A stretch of 64,000 nucleotides of DNA, from NCBI RefSeq assembly GCF_021601385.1, contig NZ_BQHO01000006.1:124001-188000 (forward strand). Reading direction: 5' to 3'. This DNA comes from Pseudomonas parasichuanensis (GTDB lineage Bacteria > Pseudomonadota > Gammaproteobacteria > Pseudomonadales > Pseudomonadaceae). A program made the translations under genes and the position numbers. This document shows, piece after piece, positions 37,650-48,545 of this stretch. The notes below the pieces were generated by a model, which searched no databases, was not told where the DNA came from, and worked only from the letters and a program-made list of their open reading frames with translations. Positions within the stretch are counted from its first letter, which is position 1, and every line of letters begins with the position of its first letter.

Positions 37650-38051
37650 TCACTCGACCGCAGAATCCGGGAACTGGTCCTGGATGTACTTGATCTCGGT
37701 ACGCCCATGGGCGGCCGGCAAGCCATCTTCACCCAGGTTGACGAACACCATCTTGTCCACCGTGAGGATGGCCCTGCGGGTGATCTTGTTGCGCACTTCG
37801 CACTTGAGGGTGATGGAGGTGCGGCCAAACTCGGTGGCAGTGATGCCCAGCTCGATGATGTCGCCCTGGCGCGAGGCGCTGACGAAGTTGATCTCGGAGA
37901 TGTACTTGGTCACCACACGCTGGTTGCCCAGCTGGACGATGGCGTAGATCGCCGCTTCCTCGTCGATCCAGCGCAGCAGGCTACCGCCGAACAAGGTGCC
38001 ATTGGGGTTGAGGTCTTCGGGTTTAACCCATTTGCGGGTGTGAAAGTTCAT
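37650..38051 (-). CDS. Acyl-CoA thioesterase (hotdog fold, YciA-like)
   Basis: 133-aa single hotdog-domain hydrolase of acyl-CoA thioesters. Family motif NPNGTLFGGSLLRWIDEEAAI (Asn and Asp active-site residues), then FVSASRQGDIIELG and a beta strand VRNKITRRAILTVDKMVFVNL. ATG at 38051 has AGGAG 5-6 bp upstream. Cytoplasmic; substrate range unknown. Divergent from the ahcY riboswitch region. Confidence 0.88.
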   Translation of the reverse strand: MNFHTRKWVKPEDLNPNGTLFGGSLLRWIDEEAAIYAIVQLGNQRVVTKYISEINFVSASRQGDIIELGITATEFGRTSITLKCEVRNKITRRAILTVDKMVFVNLGEDGLPAAHGRTEIKYIQDQFPDSAVE

Positions 38052-38154
38052 CGTGACTCCTGACCTGCCTGTTTGACGTGCGGTAATGATGGCAGACCGC
38101 CCGGTCACGCTCCATTGAACATCGACTATCGTCGCGATTAATCGACAGAAAGTC

Positions 38155-39758
<1,604 letters not shown>

Positions 39759-39824
39759 GTGGCGGGATGCCGGCATCAGGGCACACGCCCGATGCCGGCA
39801 GGCAACGTTTCGAACCGATGTCCG

Positions 39825-39858
39825 AGCCAGGCCGGCCCCCACCGCCCTGGCTTTTATT
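39825..39858 (+). terminator. Possible intercistronic terminator/attenuator between ahcY and metF
   Basis: 7-bp stem AGCCAGG / CCTGGCT with a 14-base loop followed by TTTATTT, 42 bp before metF. A second hairpin (GATGCCGGCATC, GATGCCGGC) lies at about 39767-39801. Weak enough to allow read-through. Confidence 0.5.
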
Positions 39859-39899
39859 TGCAGGCAGCAGCCGATGGCCCACTGCCGAAGGAACGAGTG

Positions 39900-40745
39900 A
39901 TGTCACAAGAACGCCGCTACAGTTTCGAGTTCTTTCCCACCAAGACCGATGCCGGCCACGAAAAGCTGATGGGCGTCGCCCGCCAGCTGGCCAGCTACAA
40001 CCCGGACTTCTTCTCCTGCACCTACGGTGCCGGTGGCTCCACCCGCGACCGCACGCTCAACACCGTGCTGCAGCTGGAAAACGAAGTGAAGGTGCCTGCC
40101 GCCCCGCACCTGTCCTGCGTGGGCGACAGCAAGGACGACCTGCGGTCGCTGCTGGCCGAGTACCAGGCCGCCGGCATCAAGCGCATCGTGGCCCTGCGTG
40201 GCGACCTGCCGTCGGGCATGGGCATGGCCAGCGGCGAGCTGCGCTACGCCAGCGACCTGGTCGAGTTCATCCGCCAGGAAACCGGCGATCACTTCCACCT
40301 GGAAGTGGCTGCCTACCCGGAGATGCACCCACAGGCACGCAATTTCGAGAGCGATCTCGCCAATTTCGTGCACAAGGTCAAGGCCGGTGCCGACAGCGCC
40401 ATCACCCAGTACTTCTTCAACGCCGACAGCTACTTCTACTTCGTCGAGCGCGCACAGAAGCTGGGCGTGGACATCCCGGTGGTGCCCGGCATCATGCCGA
40501 TCACCAACTACAGCAAGCTGGCGCGCTTCTCCGACGCCTGCGGCGCCGAGATCCCGCGCTGGATCCGCAAGCAGCTGGAAGCCTATGCCGACGACACCGC
40601 CAGCATCCAGGCCTTCGGTGAAGAAGTGATCACCCGCATGTGCGAACAACTGCTGCAAGGCGGCGCACCGGGCCTGCACTTCTACACCCTGAACCAGGCC
40701 GAGCCGAGCCTGGCAATCTGGAACAACCTCAAGCTGCCGCGCTGA
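39900..40745 (+). CDS. metF: 5,10-methylenetetrahydrofolate reductase
   Basis: 281-aa FAD-dependent reductase supplying 5-methyl-THF for methionine synthesis. Signatures: YSFEFFPTKTDAGHEKL with the catalytic Glu, FSCTYGAGGSTRDRTL, PHLSCVG, RGDLPSGMG, and QYFFNADSYFYFVERA with GIMPITNYSKLARFSDACGAEIPRW. ATG at 39900 with AAGGA 7 bp upstream. Co-oriented with ahcY, 141 bp downstream; both serve the methyl cycle. Confidence 0.97.
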   Translation: MSQERRYSFEFFPTKTDAGHEKLMGVARQLASYNPDFFSCTYGAGGSTRDRTLNTVLQLENEVKVPAAPHLSCVGDSKDDLRSLLAEYQAAGIKRIVALRGDLPSGMGMASGELRYASDLVEFIRQETGDHFHLEVAAYPEMHPQARNFESDLANFVHKVKAGADSAITQYFFNADSYFYFVERAQKLGVDIPVVPGIMPITNYSKLARFSDACGAEIPRWIRKQLEAYADDTASIQAFGEEVITRMCEQLLQGGAPGLHFYTLNQAEPSLAIWNNLKLPR

Positions 40746-40758
40746 AAATCGTCGCCAT

Positions 40759-40798
40759 GAAGAAGGCTTTGGCTTAGGCTAAAGCCTTCTTCACTTTT
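40759..40798 (+). terminator. Rho-independent terminator of metF
   Basis: 12-bp perfect stem GAAGAAGGCTTT / AAAGCCTTCTTC with a 10-base loop, then ACTTTTG. Begins 13 bp after the metF stop. Confidence 0.9.
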
Positions 40799-40814
40799 GC
40801 CGTGCGATAGGTTA

Positions 40815-41900
40815 ATGGCCCGTATGCAGCACCCAGTCTCCGCCAATCCTCAGCTTGTCTACCTGGCATTCGGCCCGGCCACCTATCATCAGGAAGCCTG
40901 CTTCAGCATCGTCAGTGCCCTCGCGCACCTGCGCAGCACGCCCGGCGAAGCCCTCGACATCCAGGTCTACACCGACAACCTCGAGCCCTATCGCCAGTTG
41001 CCGGTTACCGCCCACCTGCTGGACGAAGCCACCCGCAAGGCCTGGAATCAGCCCCACGGTTATCACTTTCGCAGCAAGCACGTGCTGATCCGCCAGGTCC
41101 TCGAACAGCACCCGCTGGCGGTGCTGATCGACACCGACACCTTCTTCCGCGCCTCGCCCATGCAGCTGTTCCGCCGTGTCGTGCCCGGCACGCTGCTGTG
41201 CAACGCCATCGGCGGGCGTTTCGGCGACAACCCACACTGCGTGCTGCACCAGACCCTCGCGGGCCTCCTCAAGGAACGCGGCCTGGCCGATGAGCAGATG
41301 CCACTGCTCAACTCCGGCGTAATCGGCCTGAACGCCAGCGACGCGGCGTTGCTCGACCAGTCCATCGCCATGATGGACGAGTTCCACCCGCTCGCGCCCA
41401 AGGCCTACACCCTCGAGGAGTTCTGCCTGGCGGTGGCGGCCTATCGCAGGCTCAAGGTCGCCGAGTGCACCGACGTCATCCACCACTACTGGAGCCGCAA
41501 GGCCCAGTTCCGCGCCAAGATCCAGGCCTGGCTGCGCAAGCACGGCGAAGCCATGCTGAGCGAGGCGGCACTGGCCGATGTGCAGCTGGTCAACGACCGG
41601 CTGCCACGGCCACCCGCCCTGCACCGCCTGGGCTACAAGGCGTTGACCTACATGCTGCCCGGCCAGCACCGGCAGTTCGCCCGCGAACTGCTGTACGGCT
41701 GCTACCCGTATGCCAATGAATTCGACCGCGCCTGCGCCTCGGCCTGGTGGGACAAGGCCCTGGAGAACCTCAGCCAGCGTCATGGCCGGCCAGACCCGGA
41801 GCAGTTGCGGCGCTGCCTGCGCCACCCCGGCCTGCGCCTGTCACTGGGCAGCCGCCACGGCGAGGTCGAGTCCCACCTGCTGAATCAGCACCAGGGCTGA
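40815..41900 (+). CDS. Glycosyltransferase-like protein of unknown function
   Basis: About 361-aa cytoplasmic protein. The first half looks like a GT-A glycosyltransferase: beta strand LVYLAFGPATYHQEACFS, then ALDIQVYTDNLEPY, and VLIDTDTFFRAS with a D-x-D motif; MPLLNSGVIGLNAS is like the acceptor-side loop of such enzymes. The C-terminal part is helical (YMLPGQHRQFARELLYGCYPYANEFDRACASAWWDKAL). Start uncertain: ATG at 40815 or 40824, ribosome site weak. Followed at 37 bp by a binding-protein gene. No sugar-nucleotide or LPS cluster nearby, so substrate and role are unknown. Confidence 0.7.
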   Translation: MARMQHPVSANPQLVYLAFGPATYHQEACFSIVSALAHLRSTPGEALDIQVYTDNLEPYRQLPVTAHLLDEATRKAWNQPHGYHFRSKHVLIRQVLEQHPLAVLIDTDTFFRASPMQLFRRVVPGTLLCNAIGGRFGDNPHCVLHQTLAGLLKERGLADEQMPLLNSGVIGLNASDAALLDQSIAMMDEFHPLAPKAYTLEEFCLAVAAYRRLKVAECTDVIHHYWSRKAQFRAKIQAWLRKHGEAMLSEAALADVQLVNDRLPRPPALHRLGYKALTYMLPGQHRQFARELLYGCYPYANEFDRACASAWWDKALENLSQRHGRPDPEQLRRCLRHPGLRLSLGSRHGEVESHLLNQHQG

Positions 41901-41937
41901 TCGACATGCCGGGCACGCCATCGCGGGGTAGCCAGTC

Positions 41938-42738
41938 TTGACCCTGCCCCGCGCCCTGCTCGGCCTGCTACGCCCCTTGTGCCTGTTGCTGCTGGCCTGC
42001 CTGAGCCCGCTGGCTCACAGCGAACGCCTGCGTATCGTCAGTGACGACTGGGCGCCTTATCTCTATCAGGAGAACGGCCAGCCCAAGGGCATCGACTATG
42101 AAGTGACCAGCGAAGTGTTCAAGCGCCTGGGTGTCGATGTGCAATGGGAGTTCATGCCCTGGAAACGCTGCCTGGCGATGATCCAGCAAGGCCTGGCCGA
42201 CGGCGTGATGGACATCTTCCGTGTCGACTCGCGCCAGGCCTACATGGTCTACCCGGACGAGCCGATGTCCGACGTCGAGTTCGTGCTGTACCAGGCCCGT
42301 ACCCGCCGCCACGCCGTGCAGGCACTCGAGGACCTCGCCGGCCTGACCGTGGGCACCTCGCCAGGTTACGCCTACGGCAATGCCTTCAATGAGTCCACGC
42401 TGTTCCGCCGCGAATCGGCCCCCAGCCACGAAGCCAACTTCGGCAAGCTGGCGCTGGGGCGTATCGACCTGCTGATCACCGACCGCAAGGTCGGGCGCTA
42501 CCTCAGCCGCAGGCTGGGGCTCGAGCAGCAGGTCGAAGCGCTGCCACTGGTGATCGCCCGCCAGACCCAATACCTGGGCCTGGCCCGCAAGCCGGGCCGC
42601 GAGGAACTGGCCCAGGCGTTCTCCGATGAGCTGCGACGCTTCAAGCAGGAGCCCGGCTACGCCGCCATCAATGCGCGCTATATCGGCGAAGACGCTATTC
42701 CTTTCGCCGTTGAGCAGCAGGAACGCAGCACACGCTGA
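41938..42738 (+). CDS. Periplasmic substrate-binding protein (SBP family 3)
   Basis: 266-aa secreted protein; signal peptide MTLPRALLGLLRPLCLLLLACLSPLAHS. Family 3 binding-protein features: LRIVSDDWAPYLYQENGQPKGIDYEVTSEVFKRLGVDVQWEFMPWKRCLAMIQQGLADGVMDIF, then LEDLAGLTVGTSPGYAYGN. Starts with TTG at 41938. No ABC permease or ATPase adjacent. It is related to the orphan at 16943-17680, sharing the PWKR/PWAR segment. Ligand unknown; possibly co-transcribed with the glycosyltransferase-like gene 37 bp upstream. Confidence 0.82.
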   Translation: MTLPRALLGLLRPLCLLLLACLSPLAHSERLRIVSDDWAPYLYQENGQPKGIDYEVTSEVFKRLGVDVQWEFMPWKRCLAMIQQGLADGVMDIFRVDSRQAYMVYPDEPMSDVEFVLYQARTRRHAVQALEDLAGLTVGTSPGYAYGNAFNESTLFRRESAPSHEANFGKLALGRIDLLITDRKVGRYLSRRLGLEQQVEALPLVIARQTQYLGLARKPGREELAQAFSDELRRFKQEPGYAAINARYIGEDAIPFAVEQQERSTR

Positions 42739-42960
42739 TTGCTCTGTTATACTCGGGCCTTCCCGCCCGGCTCACGCCCGGACGCTCGGCTTGACTGCAG
42801 GCATCTCGAGCAGCGGCGCAGCACACACAGTGCCCACCCGCCACCTCCAGGATGCACAGTAAACGCCCAGCTGGACCGGACGCGATCGCATCCCTCCGAT
42901 GCCCGTCGCGCCAGGCAGAACACCCCATAGGGCCTAGCCCCCACGAGAACAGGATTGCCC

Positions 42961-44871
42961 ATGTCCTTTGCTTCCCTCGGTCTCTCCGAGGCACTTGTCC
43001 GCGCTATCGAAGCTGCGGGCTATACCCAGCCCACTCCAGTGCAACAGCGGGCCATTCCCGCCGTGTTGCAAGGCCGCGACCTGATGGTTGCCGCCCAGAC
43101 AGGTACAGGTAAAACCGGCGGCTTCGCGCTCCCTATTCTCGAGCGCCTGTTCCCGGGTGGCCACCCCGACAAATCGCAACGCCACGGCCCACGCCAGCCA
43201 CGCGTGCTGGTGCTGACCCCGACCCGTGAGCTGGCCGCGCAAGTGCATGACAGCTTCAAGGTCTATGCCCGCGACCTGAACTTCATCAGCGCCTGCATCT
43301 TCGGCGGCGTCGGCATGAACCCGCAGGTCCAGGCCATGGCCAAAGGCGTTGACGTGCTGGTGGCCTGCCCAGGTCGCCTGCTCGACCTGGCCGGCCAGGG
43401 CAGCGTCGACCTGTCCCGCGTCGAGATCCTGGTGCTGGACGAAGCCGACCGCATGCTCGACATGGGCTTCATCCACGATGTGAAGAAAGTGCTGGCACGC
43501 CTGCCGGCCAAGCGCCAGAACCTGCTGTTCTCGGCCACCTTCTCCAAAGACATCACCGACCTTGCCGACAAGCTGCTGCACAACCCCGAGCGCATCGAGG
43601 TCACGCCGCCGAACACCACCGTCGAGCGTATCGAGCAGCGCGTCTACCGCCTGCCCGCCAGCCACAAGCGCGCGCTGCTGGCACACCTGATCACCCTCGG
43701 TGCCTGGGAGCAGGTGCTGGTGTTCACCCGCACCAAGCACGGCGCCAACCGCCTGGCCGAGTACCTTGAAAAACACGGCCTGACCGCTGCCGCGATCCAT
43801 GGCAACAAGAGCCAGAACGCGCGCACCAAGGCACTGGCCGACTTCAAGGCCAACACCGTGCGCGTACTGGTAGCCACCGATATCGCCGCCCGCGGCCTGG
43901 ACATCGACCAGCTGCCCCATGTGGTCAACTTCGAGCTGCCCAACGTCGAGGAAGACTACGTTCACCGCATCGGCCGTACTGGCCGTGCCGGCCGTTCCGG
44001 CGAAGCCATCTCGATGGTCGCCCCGGATGAAGAGAAGCTGCTCAAGAGCATCGAGCGCGTCACCAAGCAGAAGATCCCGGATGGCGACTGGATGGGCTTC
44101 GATGCTTCGCAAGTCGAGGCAGAAAAGCCAGAGGTGCGTGAGCGCCAGCCAAACGCCGGGCGCGGTGGCCGTAACCAGCAGGCCCGTGGCGACGCCAAGA
44201 AAGAAGGCAGCGGTGGGCGCAAGGACAAAGGCAAGGATCAAGGCAAGAGCAAGTCGACCGCCGAGAAGTCCGCAGACAAGGACAAGGCCGACGACAAGCC
44301 ACAGCAGGGCCGCCAACGTAAGCCTCGCGATGGCAAACCCCGCCAGCAGCAGGGCGGCCAAGGCCAGAAAGCCGCGCAACCGGCGCCGGCCAACCGTGAT
44401 CCCGAAGAGTTCCTGGACGACGATATCGACAACTTCGGTAACCGTGCCGACTACGTCAGCCCCTACCAGAACGCCAAGAACCAAGGCCGCAATCGCCGCC
44501 CAGGCGGTACGGGGGGCCAGGGTCAAGGCCAAGGTCAGCGTAGTGGTGGTGGCCAGGCTCAGGGCCAAGGCCGAAGCAATGGCCAGCAACGCCAAGGCCA
44601 GGGCCAAAACCAGGGCTCGGGCGAAAAACGCGCCCGTAACGGTGGCGGCAGCAATGGCGGCGCCCGTCGCGACAACAACGCTGGCCGTAACCGCCGTGAC
44701 GATTCGGCCCGCCAAGAGCCGGCCGTGCGCAATCCGCGCGACTCGCAGCCGGCACCGGTCATCATCCGCAAGGAGTCCAAGCTCGATCGTTACCCAACGC
44801 CCGAGCAACTGGATGACCTGCCAAGCCGCCCACGCGGTGAGCGCCCGGCGCTGTTGACCCGCAAGGGTTGA
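42961..44871 (+). CDS. rhlE: DEAD-box RNA helicase RhlE with long low-complexity tail
   Basis: 636-aa helicase. Residues about 1-380 are the helicase core: [32 protein letters not shown] in [16 protein letters not shown] in FSATFS, RGLDI and [10 protein letters not shown]. Residues about 385-600 are a disordered tail rich in Gly, Gln, Arg, Lys and Asn (for example [18 protein letters not shown]), likely for RNA binding or condensate formation. Involved in RNA turnover and ribosome assembly, especially in the cold, in known RhlE proteins. ATG at 42961 with AGGA 6 bp upstream. Preceded by a leader of about 200 bases. Confidence 0.92.
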   Translation: MSFASLGLSEALVRAIEAAGYTQPTPVQQRAIPAVLQGRDLMVAAQTGTGKTGGFALPILERLFPGGHPDKSQRHGPRQPRVLVLTPTRELAAQVHDSFKVYARDLNFISACIFGGVGMNPQVQAMAKGVDVLVACPGRLLDLAGQGSVDLSRVEILVLDEADRMLDMGFIHDVKKVLARLPAKRQNLLFSATFSKDITDLADKLLHNPERIEVTPPNTTVERIEQRVYRLPASHKRALLAHLITLGAWEQVLVFTRTKHGANRLAEYLEKHGLTAAAIHGNKSQNARTKALADFKANTVRVLVATDIAARGLDIDQLPHVVNFELPNVEEDYVHRIGRTGRAGRSGEAISMVAPDEEKLLKSIERVTKQKIPDGDWMGFDASQVEAEKPEVRERQPNAGRGGRNQQARGDAKKEGSGGRKDKGKDQGKSKSTAEKSADKDKADDKPQQGRQRKPRDGKPRQQQGGQGQKAAQPAPANRDPEEFLDDDIDNFGNRADYVSPYQNAKNQGRNRRPGGTGGQGQGQGQRSGGGQAQGQGRSNGQQRQGQGQNQGSGEKRARNGGGSNGGARRDNNAGRNRRDDSARQEPAVRNPRDSQPAPVIIRKESKLDRYPTPEQLDDLPSRPRGERPALLTRKG

Positions 44872-44899
44872 TCACCCGCCTGCTGGCAAGGTGGCTCTC

Positions 44900-44925
44900 T
44901 GTGGGAGCCGGCTTGCCGGCGATGA
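44900..44925. repeat. Single REP, type A
   Basis: TGTGGGAGCCGGCTTGCC followed by GGCGATGA, unpaired, between rhlE and its terminator. The only solo type A element noticed in the window. Confidence 0.85.
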
Positions 44926-44943
44926 AGCAGACGCAGCGCCAAC

Positions 44944-44972
44944 AAAAACGCCGCCCAATGGGCGGCGTTTTT
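44944..44972. terminator. Bidirectional terminator between rhlE and yceI
   Basis: Perfect 13-bp stem AAAAACGCCGCCC / GGGCGGCGTTTTT with an AAT loop. Serves rhlE (+) and yceI (-). Confidence 0.95.
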
Positions 44973-44989
44973 ATTTGCGGTGCAACGAA

Positions 44990-45568
44990 TTACTTCTGCT
45001 TCACGCCTTCGACGCTGATGTCCAGGTCCAGGGTCTGGGAAGTCGCGCCCGGGCCCTTGATGCCGAAGTCATTCAGGTTGAGGGTGGTGGTGGCGTTGAA
45101 GCCGGCACGCTCGCCGCCCCACGGGTCCTTGCCCTCACCGTTGAAGGTGGCCTTGAAGGTCACAGGCTTGGTCACGCCGTGCAGGGTCAGGTCGCCGGTC
45201 ACGTCGGCGGTCTTTTCACCGGTGGACTTGACGCTGGTGGAGACGAACTTGGCTTCCGGGTATTTCTTCACATCCAGGAAGTCTTTGCTGGCGATGTGCT
45301 TGTCACGCTCGGCGTGGTTGGACCACAGGCTGGCGGTTTTCAGGTCGACGTTGATCTTGCTGGCCTCGGGCTTGGCGCTGTCCCAGGTGAAGTTGCCGTC
45401 GAAGTCCTTGAAGGTGCCGTGGATGAAGCTGTAGCCCAGGTGGCTGATCTTCCAGTCGACGAACGCGTGCTGGCCTTCCTTGTCGATCTTGTATTCGGCG
45501 GCCATGGCCTGGCCGGCGGTGAACAGAGCGGTACCGAGCGCCAGAGCGGCAAAAGTCTTTTTCAACAT
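44990..45568 (-). CDS. yceI: YceI family periplasmic protein
   Basis: 192-aa secreted lipocalin-like protein. Signal peptide [23 protein letters not shown]. Mature part typical of Yce[64 protein letters not shown]-like core and [40 protein letters not shown]. Members bind polyisoprenoids; physiological role unclear, often cotranscribed with cytochrome b561 as here (cybB-like gene 34 bp upstream on the same strand). Start at 45568 with AAGG directly before it. Confidence 0.92.
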   Translation of the reverse strand: MLKKTFAALALGTALFTAGQAMAAEYKIDKEGQHAFVDWKISHLGYSFIHGTFKDFDGNFTWDSAKPEASKINVDLKTASLWSNHAERDKHIASKDFLDVKKYPEAKFVSTSVKSTGEKTADVTGDLTLHGVTKPVTFKATFNGEGKDPWGGERAGFNATTTLNLNDFGIKGPGATSQTLDLDISVEGVKQK

Positions 45569-45602
45569 CCTTACTTCCTTCCTTTGCAATTGAGGTTGAG
45601 AG

Positions 45603-46154
45603 TCAAGCTTTGCGGCCCAGCATGCGGGTCAGGGTCGCGTCACGGTCGATGAAATGGTGCTTGAGTGCCGCCAGCGCGTGGAGCACGGCAAAGATCACCA
45701 GGCCCCAGGCCAGCCACAGATGGATGACCCCGGCAGTGTCGGCCTGGTCAGGCAGGTCGCTGATCAATGCCGGCACCTCGAACAGCTCGAATACCGGGAT
45801 ACCGACGCCGTCGGCGGTGGAGATCAGGTAACCGGCAATCATCACCGCGAACAGCCCCAGGTACAGCGCCAGATGCCCAAGCTTGGCGGCCAGGCGCGTC
45901 ACCTTGCCATGGTTGGCCGGTGCCGGCGGCGGTGGGCTGACGAAACGCCAGAGCACCCGCAGCAGCATCACCCCCAGCAGCACCAGGCCAATGCTCTTGT
46001 GCAGGTCCGGCCCGGACTTGCGCCACGGGTCGTAGTAATCCAGACCGACCATCCACAGCCCCAGGCCGAACAACCCGAAGACCGCCAGCGCCACACCCCA
46101 GTGCAGGACGATGCTGACCAGGCCATAGCGAGAAGATGAGTTGCGCAGTTGCAT
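45603..46154 (-). CDS. cybB: Cytochrome b561 (CybB-like)
   Basis: 183-aa four-helix membrane diheme cytochrome. Heme-ligand histidines in [50 protein letters not shown]. Such proteins oxidise superoxide or pass electrons to ubiquinone; the yceI-cybB pair is common. Start [14 protein letters not shown] at 46154 is chosen because the sequence matches the family from there; the ribosome site is weak. First gene of a two-gene minus-strand operon with yceI. Confidence 0.9.
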   Translation of the reverse strand: MQLRNSSSRYGLVSIVLHWGVALAVFGLFGLGLWMVGLDYYDPWRKSGPDLHKSIGLVLLGVMLLRVLWRFVSPPPPAPANHGKVTRLAAKLGHLALYLGLFAVMIAGYLISTADGVGIPVFELFEVPALISDLPDQADTAGVIHLWLAWGLVIFAVLHALAALKHHFIDRDATLTRMLGRKA

Positions 46155-46340
46155 GTTGGCGTATTTCCCCGTGAAAGCTGTGCACAAGACTAGCGGGTAA
46201 CGTATCGAATAAAAGCGGAAAAAATTGCTTCGGATTATCGAGAAATCCGATAGCAATTTTGCAAGCTTGCCATTAAGGAAACGTTAACGATAGCCGTTCG
46301 GGGTGAGGATGCCAGGGCAGCGTTGCCTGAACCGCCGCCG

Positions 46341-46427
46341 TCGCTGGCAAGCCAGCTCCCACAGGGTTACCGCATAGTTTTGGCTAATGCGGTTGGGGTG
46401 GGAGCCGGCTTGCCGGCGATGAGGCCC
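46341..46427. repeat. REP pair, type A
   Basis: TCGCTGGCAAGCCAGCTCCC and GTGGGAGCCGGCTTGCC in inverted order, spaced by about 40 bp, between cybB (-) and the amine oxidase gene (-). Confidence 0.9.
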
Positions 46428-46447
46428 GGGCAGATGACGCAGAGGGC

Positions 46448-48307
46448 TCAGTCAGCCTTGGCCTGGCTGTTCACCACCGCCTTCTTGGCAGGCTCGGTCT
46501 TGGCCGTGGCTTTCTTCACAGGAGCAGGCTTGGCAGCCGGTTTTTGCGCCTGCTTGGCTGCCGGCTTCTGCACAGCTGGCTTGACCGGCGCGGCCTTGGC
46601 AGGGGTGGCCTTGACCGGCTCTTCCTTGGCCACCACGGCAGGGGCTGCCGGAGCTGGAGCTGGGGCCGGAGCCGGTGCCACCGCTTCAACCTTGGCGACC
46701 GGCGCGGCCTTGACCTCAGGCTTGTCGCTACCCCCGAACAGACGCGAGAAGAACCCCGGTTTGTCCTGCTTGGCCTCTTCGACCTTCACCGGCTCCGGCT
46801 TGGCAGGCGCCTTCCCGGCCTTGTCCGACGAGCCGCCGAACAGGTTGGAGAAGAACCCGCCCTTGTCCTTGGCCGCCGCTGCCGCCACGGTACCCGCTGC
46901 TGCGGTGGCCGCGACTGCCTTGACCGGGTCGAACGACTTGCCCGCCGCCAGGTCCTGCACCTGGCCAGCAGCGCGCTGGCCACTGCGCAGGGCGCCTTCC
47001 AGGGTGCCCGGGTACAGCGCGTCGGTGTGTTCGCCGGCAAAGGTGATGCGTTGCACCGGGCGCTCCCACAGGCGCCAGTACTTGCTGATCTGGCCGGGGC
47101 CGAAGGCCAGGTAGGCGCCGCCCATGCCAGCGTCGGTGCTGTAGCGCCGCACTTCGTAACCGGTGAAGGCGCCACGGGCTTGCGGATAGAACGCATGCAG
47201 GCGAATCAGCACCTGATCGACCATCTGCTTGTCGCCGAACGCCTGCAGCAAGCGCGCGTTGTCGCCGGACAGGTTGATCACCACATTGGCGCCACCCTTG
47301 AGCGCTGGCTCGATCCACAGCATGCCCAGGCCGGTGTTGCTGAAGATTTCACCCGACATGCGCGCGCGGCTTTCCCAGACCGGGCTCTTGAACTTGAGCA
47401 TCAGCTGGTCGCGCCAGCCGTAGTTGGTGCCCTTGAGCGCGGCCAGGTGCTGGTTGTCCAGGCCCGGGGTCATCTGGATCTTGGCCAGCGCACGCAGCGG
47501 CACGGCCATGACCAGGTAATCGGCCTGATAGCCGACAGCGCCGACCTTGACCGTCACACCGTCCTTGTCCTGAACGATCGCGGTGACCGGCGAGCTGGTC
47601 TTGATGGTCTTGAGCTGCTTGACGAAGGCCTGGGCCAGCACCGGGCTGCCACCGGGCAGGCGCGCGGCGCGCAGGTCACGGTCGCTGACATTGCGGTACA
47701 CGCGGCTCTGCTGGGCGAAATACAGCAAGGACAGGCGCGACGGCTCGTCATAGCGCGTGCGGATCTGCTGGTTCACCAGCTGACGCGCGGTCGCCGGCAG
47801 CTGCAGCTTGTCCAGCCAAGTGGCGACGTTGATCTGGTCAAGGGCGAACAAGGTGCTGTTGGCCGCCGGGTTCAGCGGATCATCAATCGAGCGTGCCAGG
47901 TCATCCAGGGTCTTCTCATAGCGCTTGAGCGCCTCGGCCGTGGCCGGCTGCTTGGTGGCCAGGTCGGTGGCGCTGAAATACTCGCCGTCGATCAGGTAGC
48001 CGGGGGTACGGACGAACTCCGGCGCAGGCAAGGTGCCGACCTTGAAGTGATCCAGGTACTGATTGAGCACCGGCTGGGTCTTGTTGTTGCCGATCCACTC
48101 GCTGGTGGCCAGGCCCGAGCGCCCGCCCATGCCCGCCTTGGCCTCCAGCAGTGTGACCTGCCAGCCCTTGCTCTGCAGCTCGTAGGCGGCCGTCAGGCCC
48201 GCCAGGCCGCCACCGACGACGATCGCCGTCTTGTCCTTGGCCAACGCGCCAGCGCTGGACACACCAATCAATACCAACGCGCACAGGCGCACCCAAGCAG
48301 CAGCCAT
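46448..48307 (-). CDS. Secreted flavin amine oxidase with Lys/Ala/Pro-rich tail
   Basis: 619-aa protein. Signal peptide MAAAWVRLCALVLIGVSSAGALA. Residues about 25-450: FAD-dependent amine oxidase fold with Rossmann motif IVVGGGLAGLTAAYEL, EAKAGMGGRSG and FAGEHTDALYPGTLEGALRSGQRAA. From about 455 a low-complexity tail follows: two copies of a short motif GFFSxLFGGS (about 46820-46862 and 46726-46760), then long Pro/Ala and Lys/Pro/Ala repeats resembling histone H1 or AlgP-type tails. Amine or amino-acid substrate unknown. Exported, so the tail would lie in the periplasm or outside. The fusion and duplicated motif look unusual. Confidence 0.85.
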   Translation of the reverse strand: MAAAWVRLCALVLIGVSSAGALAKDKTAIVVGGGLAGLTAAYELQSKGWQVTLLEAKAGMGGRSGLATSEWIGNNKTQPVLNQYLDHFKVGTLPAPEFVRTPGYLIDGEYFSATDLATKQPATAEALKRYEKTLDDLARSIDDPLNPAANSTLFALDQINVATWLDKLQLPATARQLVNQQIRTRYDEPSRLSLLYFAQQSRVYRNVSDRDLRAARLPGGSPVLAQAFVKQLKTIKTSSPVTAIVQDKDGVTVKVGAVGYQADYLVMAVPLRALAKIQMTPGLDNQHLAALKGTNYGWRDQLMLKFKSPVWESRARMSGEIFSNTGLGMLWIEPALKGGANVVINLSGDNARLLQAFGDKQMVDQVLIRLHAFYPQARGAFTGYEVRRYSTDAGMGGAYLAFGPGQISKYWRLWERPVQRITFAGEHTDALYPGTLEGALRSGQRAAGQVQDLAAGKSFDPVKAVAATAAAGTVAAAAAKDKGGFFSNLFGGSSDKAGKAPAKPEPVKVEEAKQDKPGFFSRLFGGSDKPEVKAAPVAKVEAVAPAPAPAPAPAAPAVVAKEEPVKATPAKAAPVKPAVQKPAAKQAQKPAAKPAPVKKATAKTEPAKKAVVNSQAKAD

Positions 48308-48545
48308 GTCGGCGAACTCCGGTTGAAAAATCACAATGGAAAAGGGGGAGGAAATCCCCAAGGAAAGTAGCGCTAAGAATACGTCAGGTCCGCACACCCT
48401 GCCAGTTGGTCACAGCAAGTGCTTTTAAAGGCTGAATTTTTTGTTTGCGGCCATCCTGTAGCGATGCATCCGGCGGTTGTCCCGCCTGCCCGCTTTGCTT
48501 AGGCTTACGCGGTCAAGCCACGCCGCCAAGCCAGGAGAAGTGCCC

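Noticed and set aside
42934-44808. 624-aa minus-strand open frame opposite rhlE
   Set aside because: The Ala/Leu-rich stretch mirrors the Gly/Gln/Arg tail of RhlE; no motifs; rhlE is secure.
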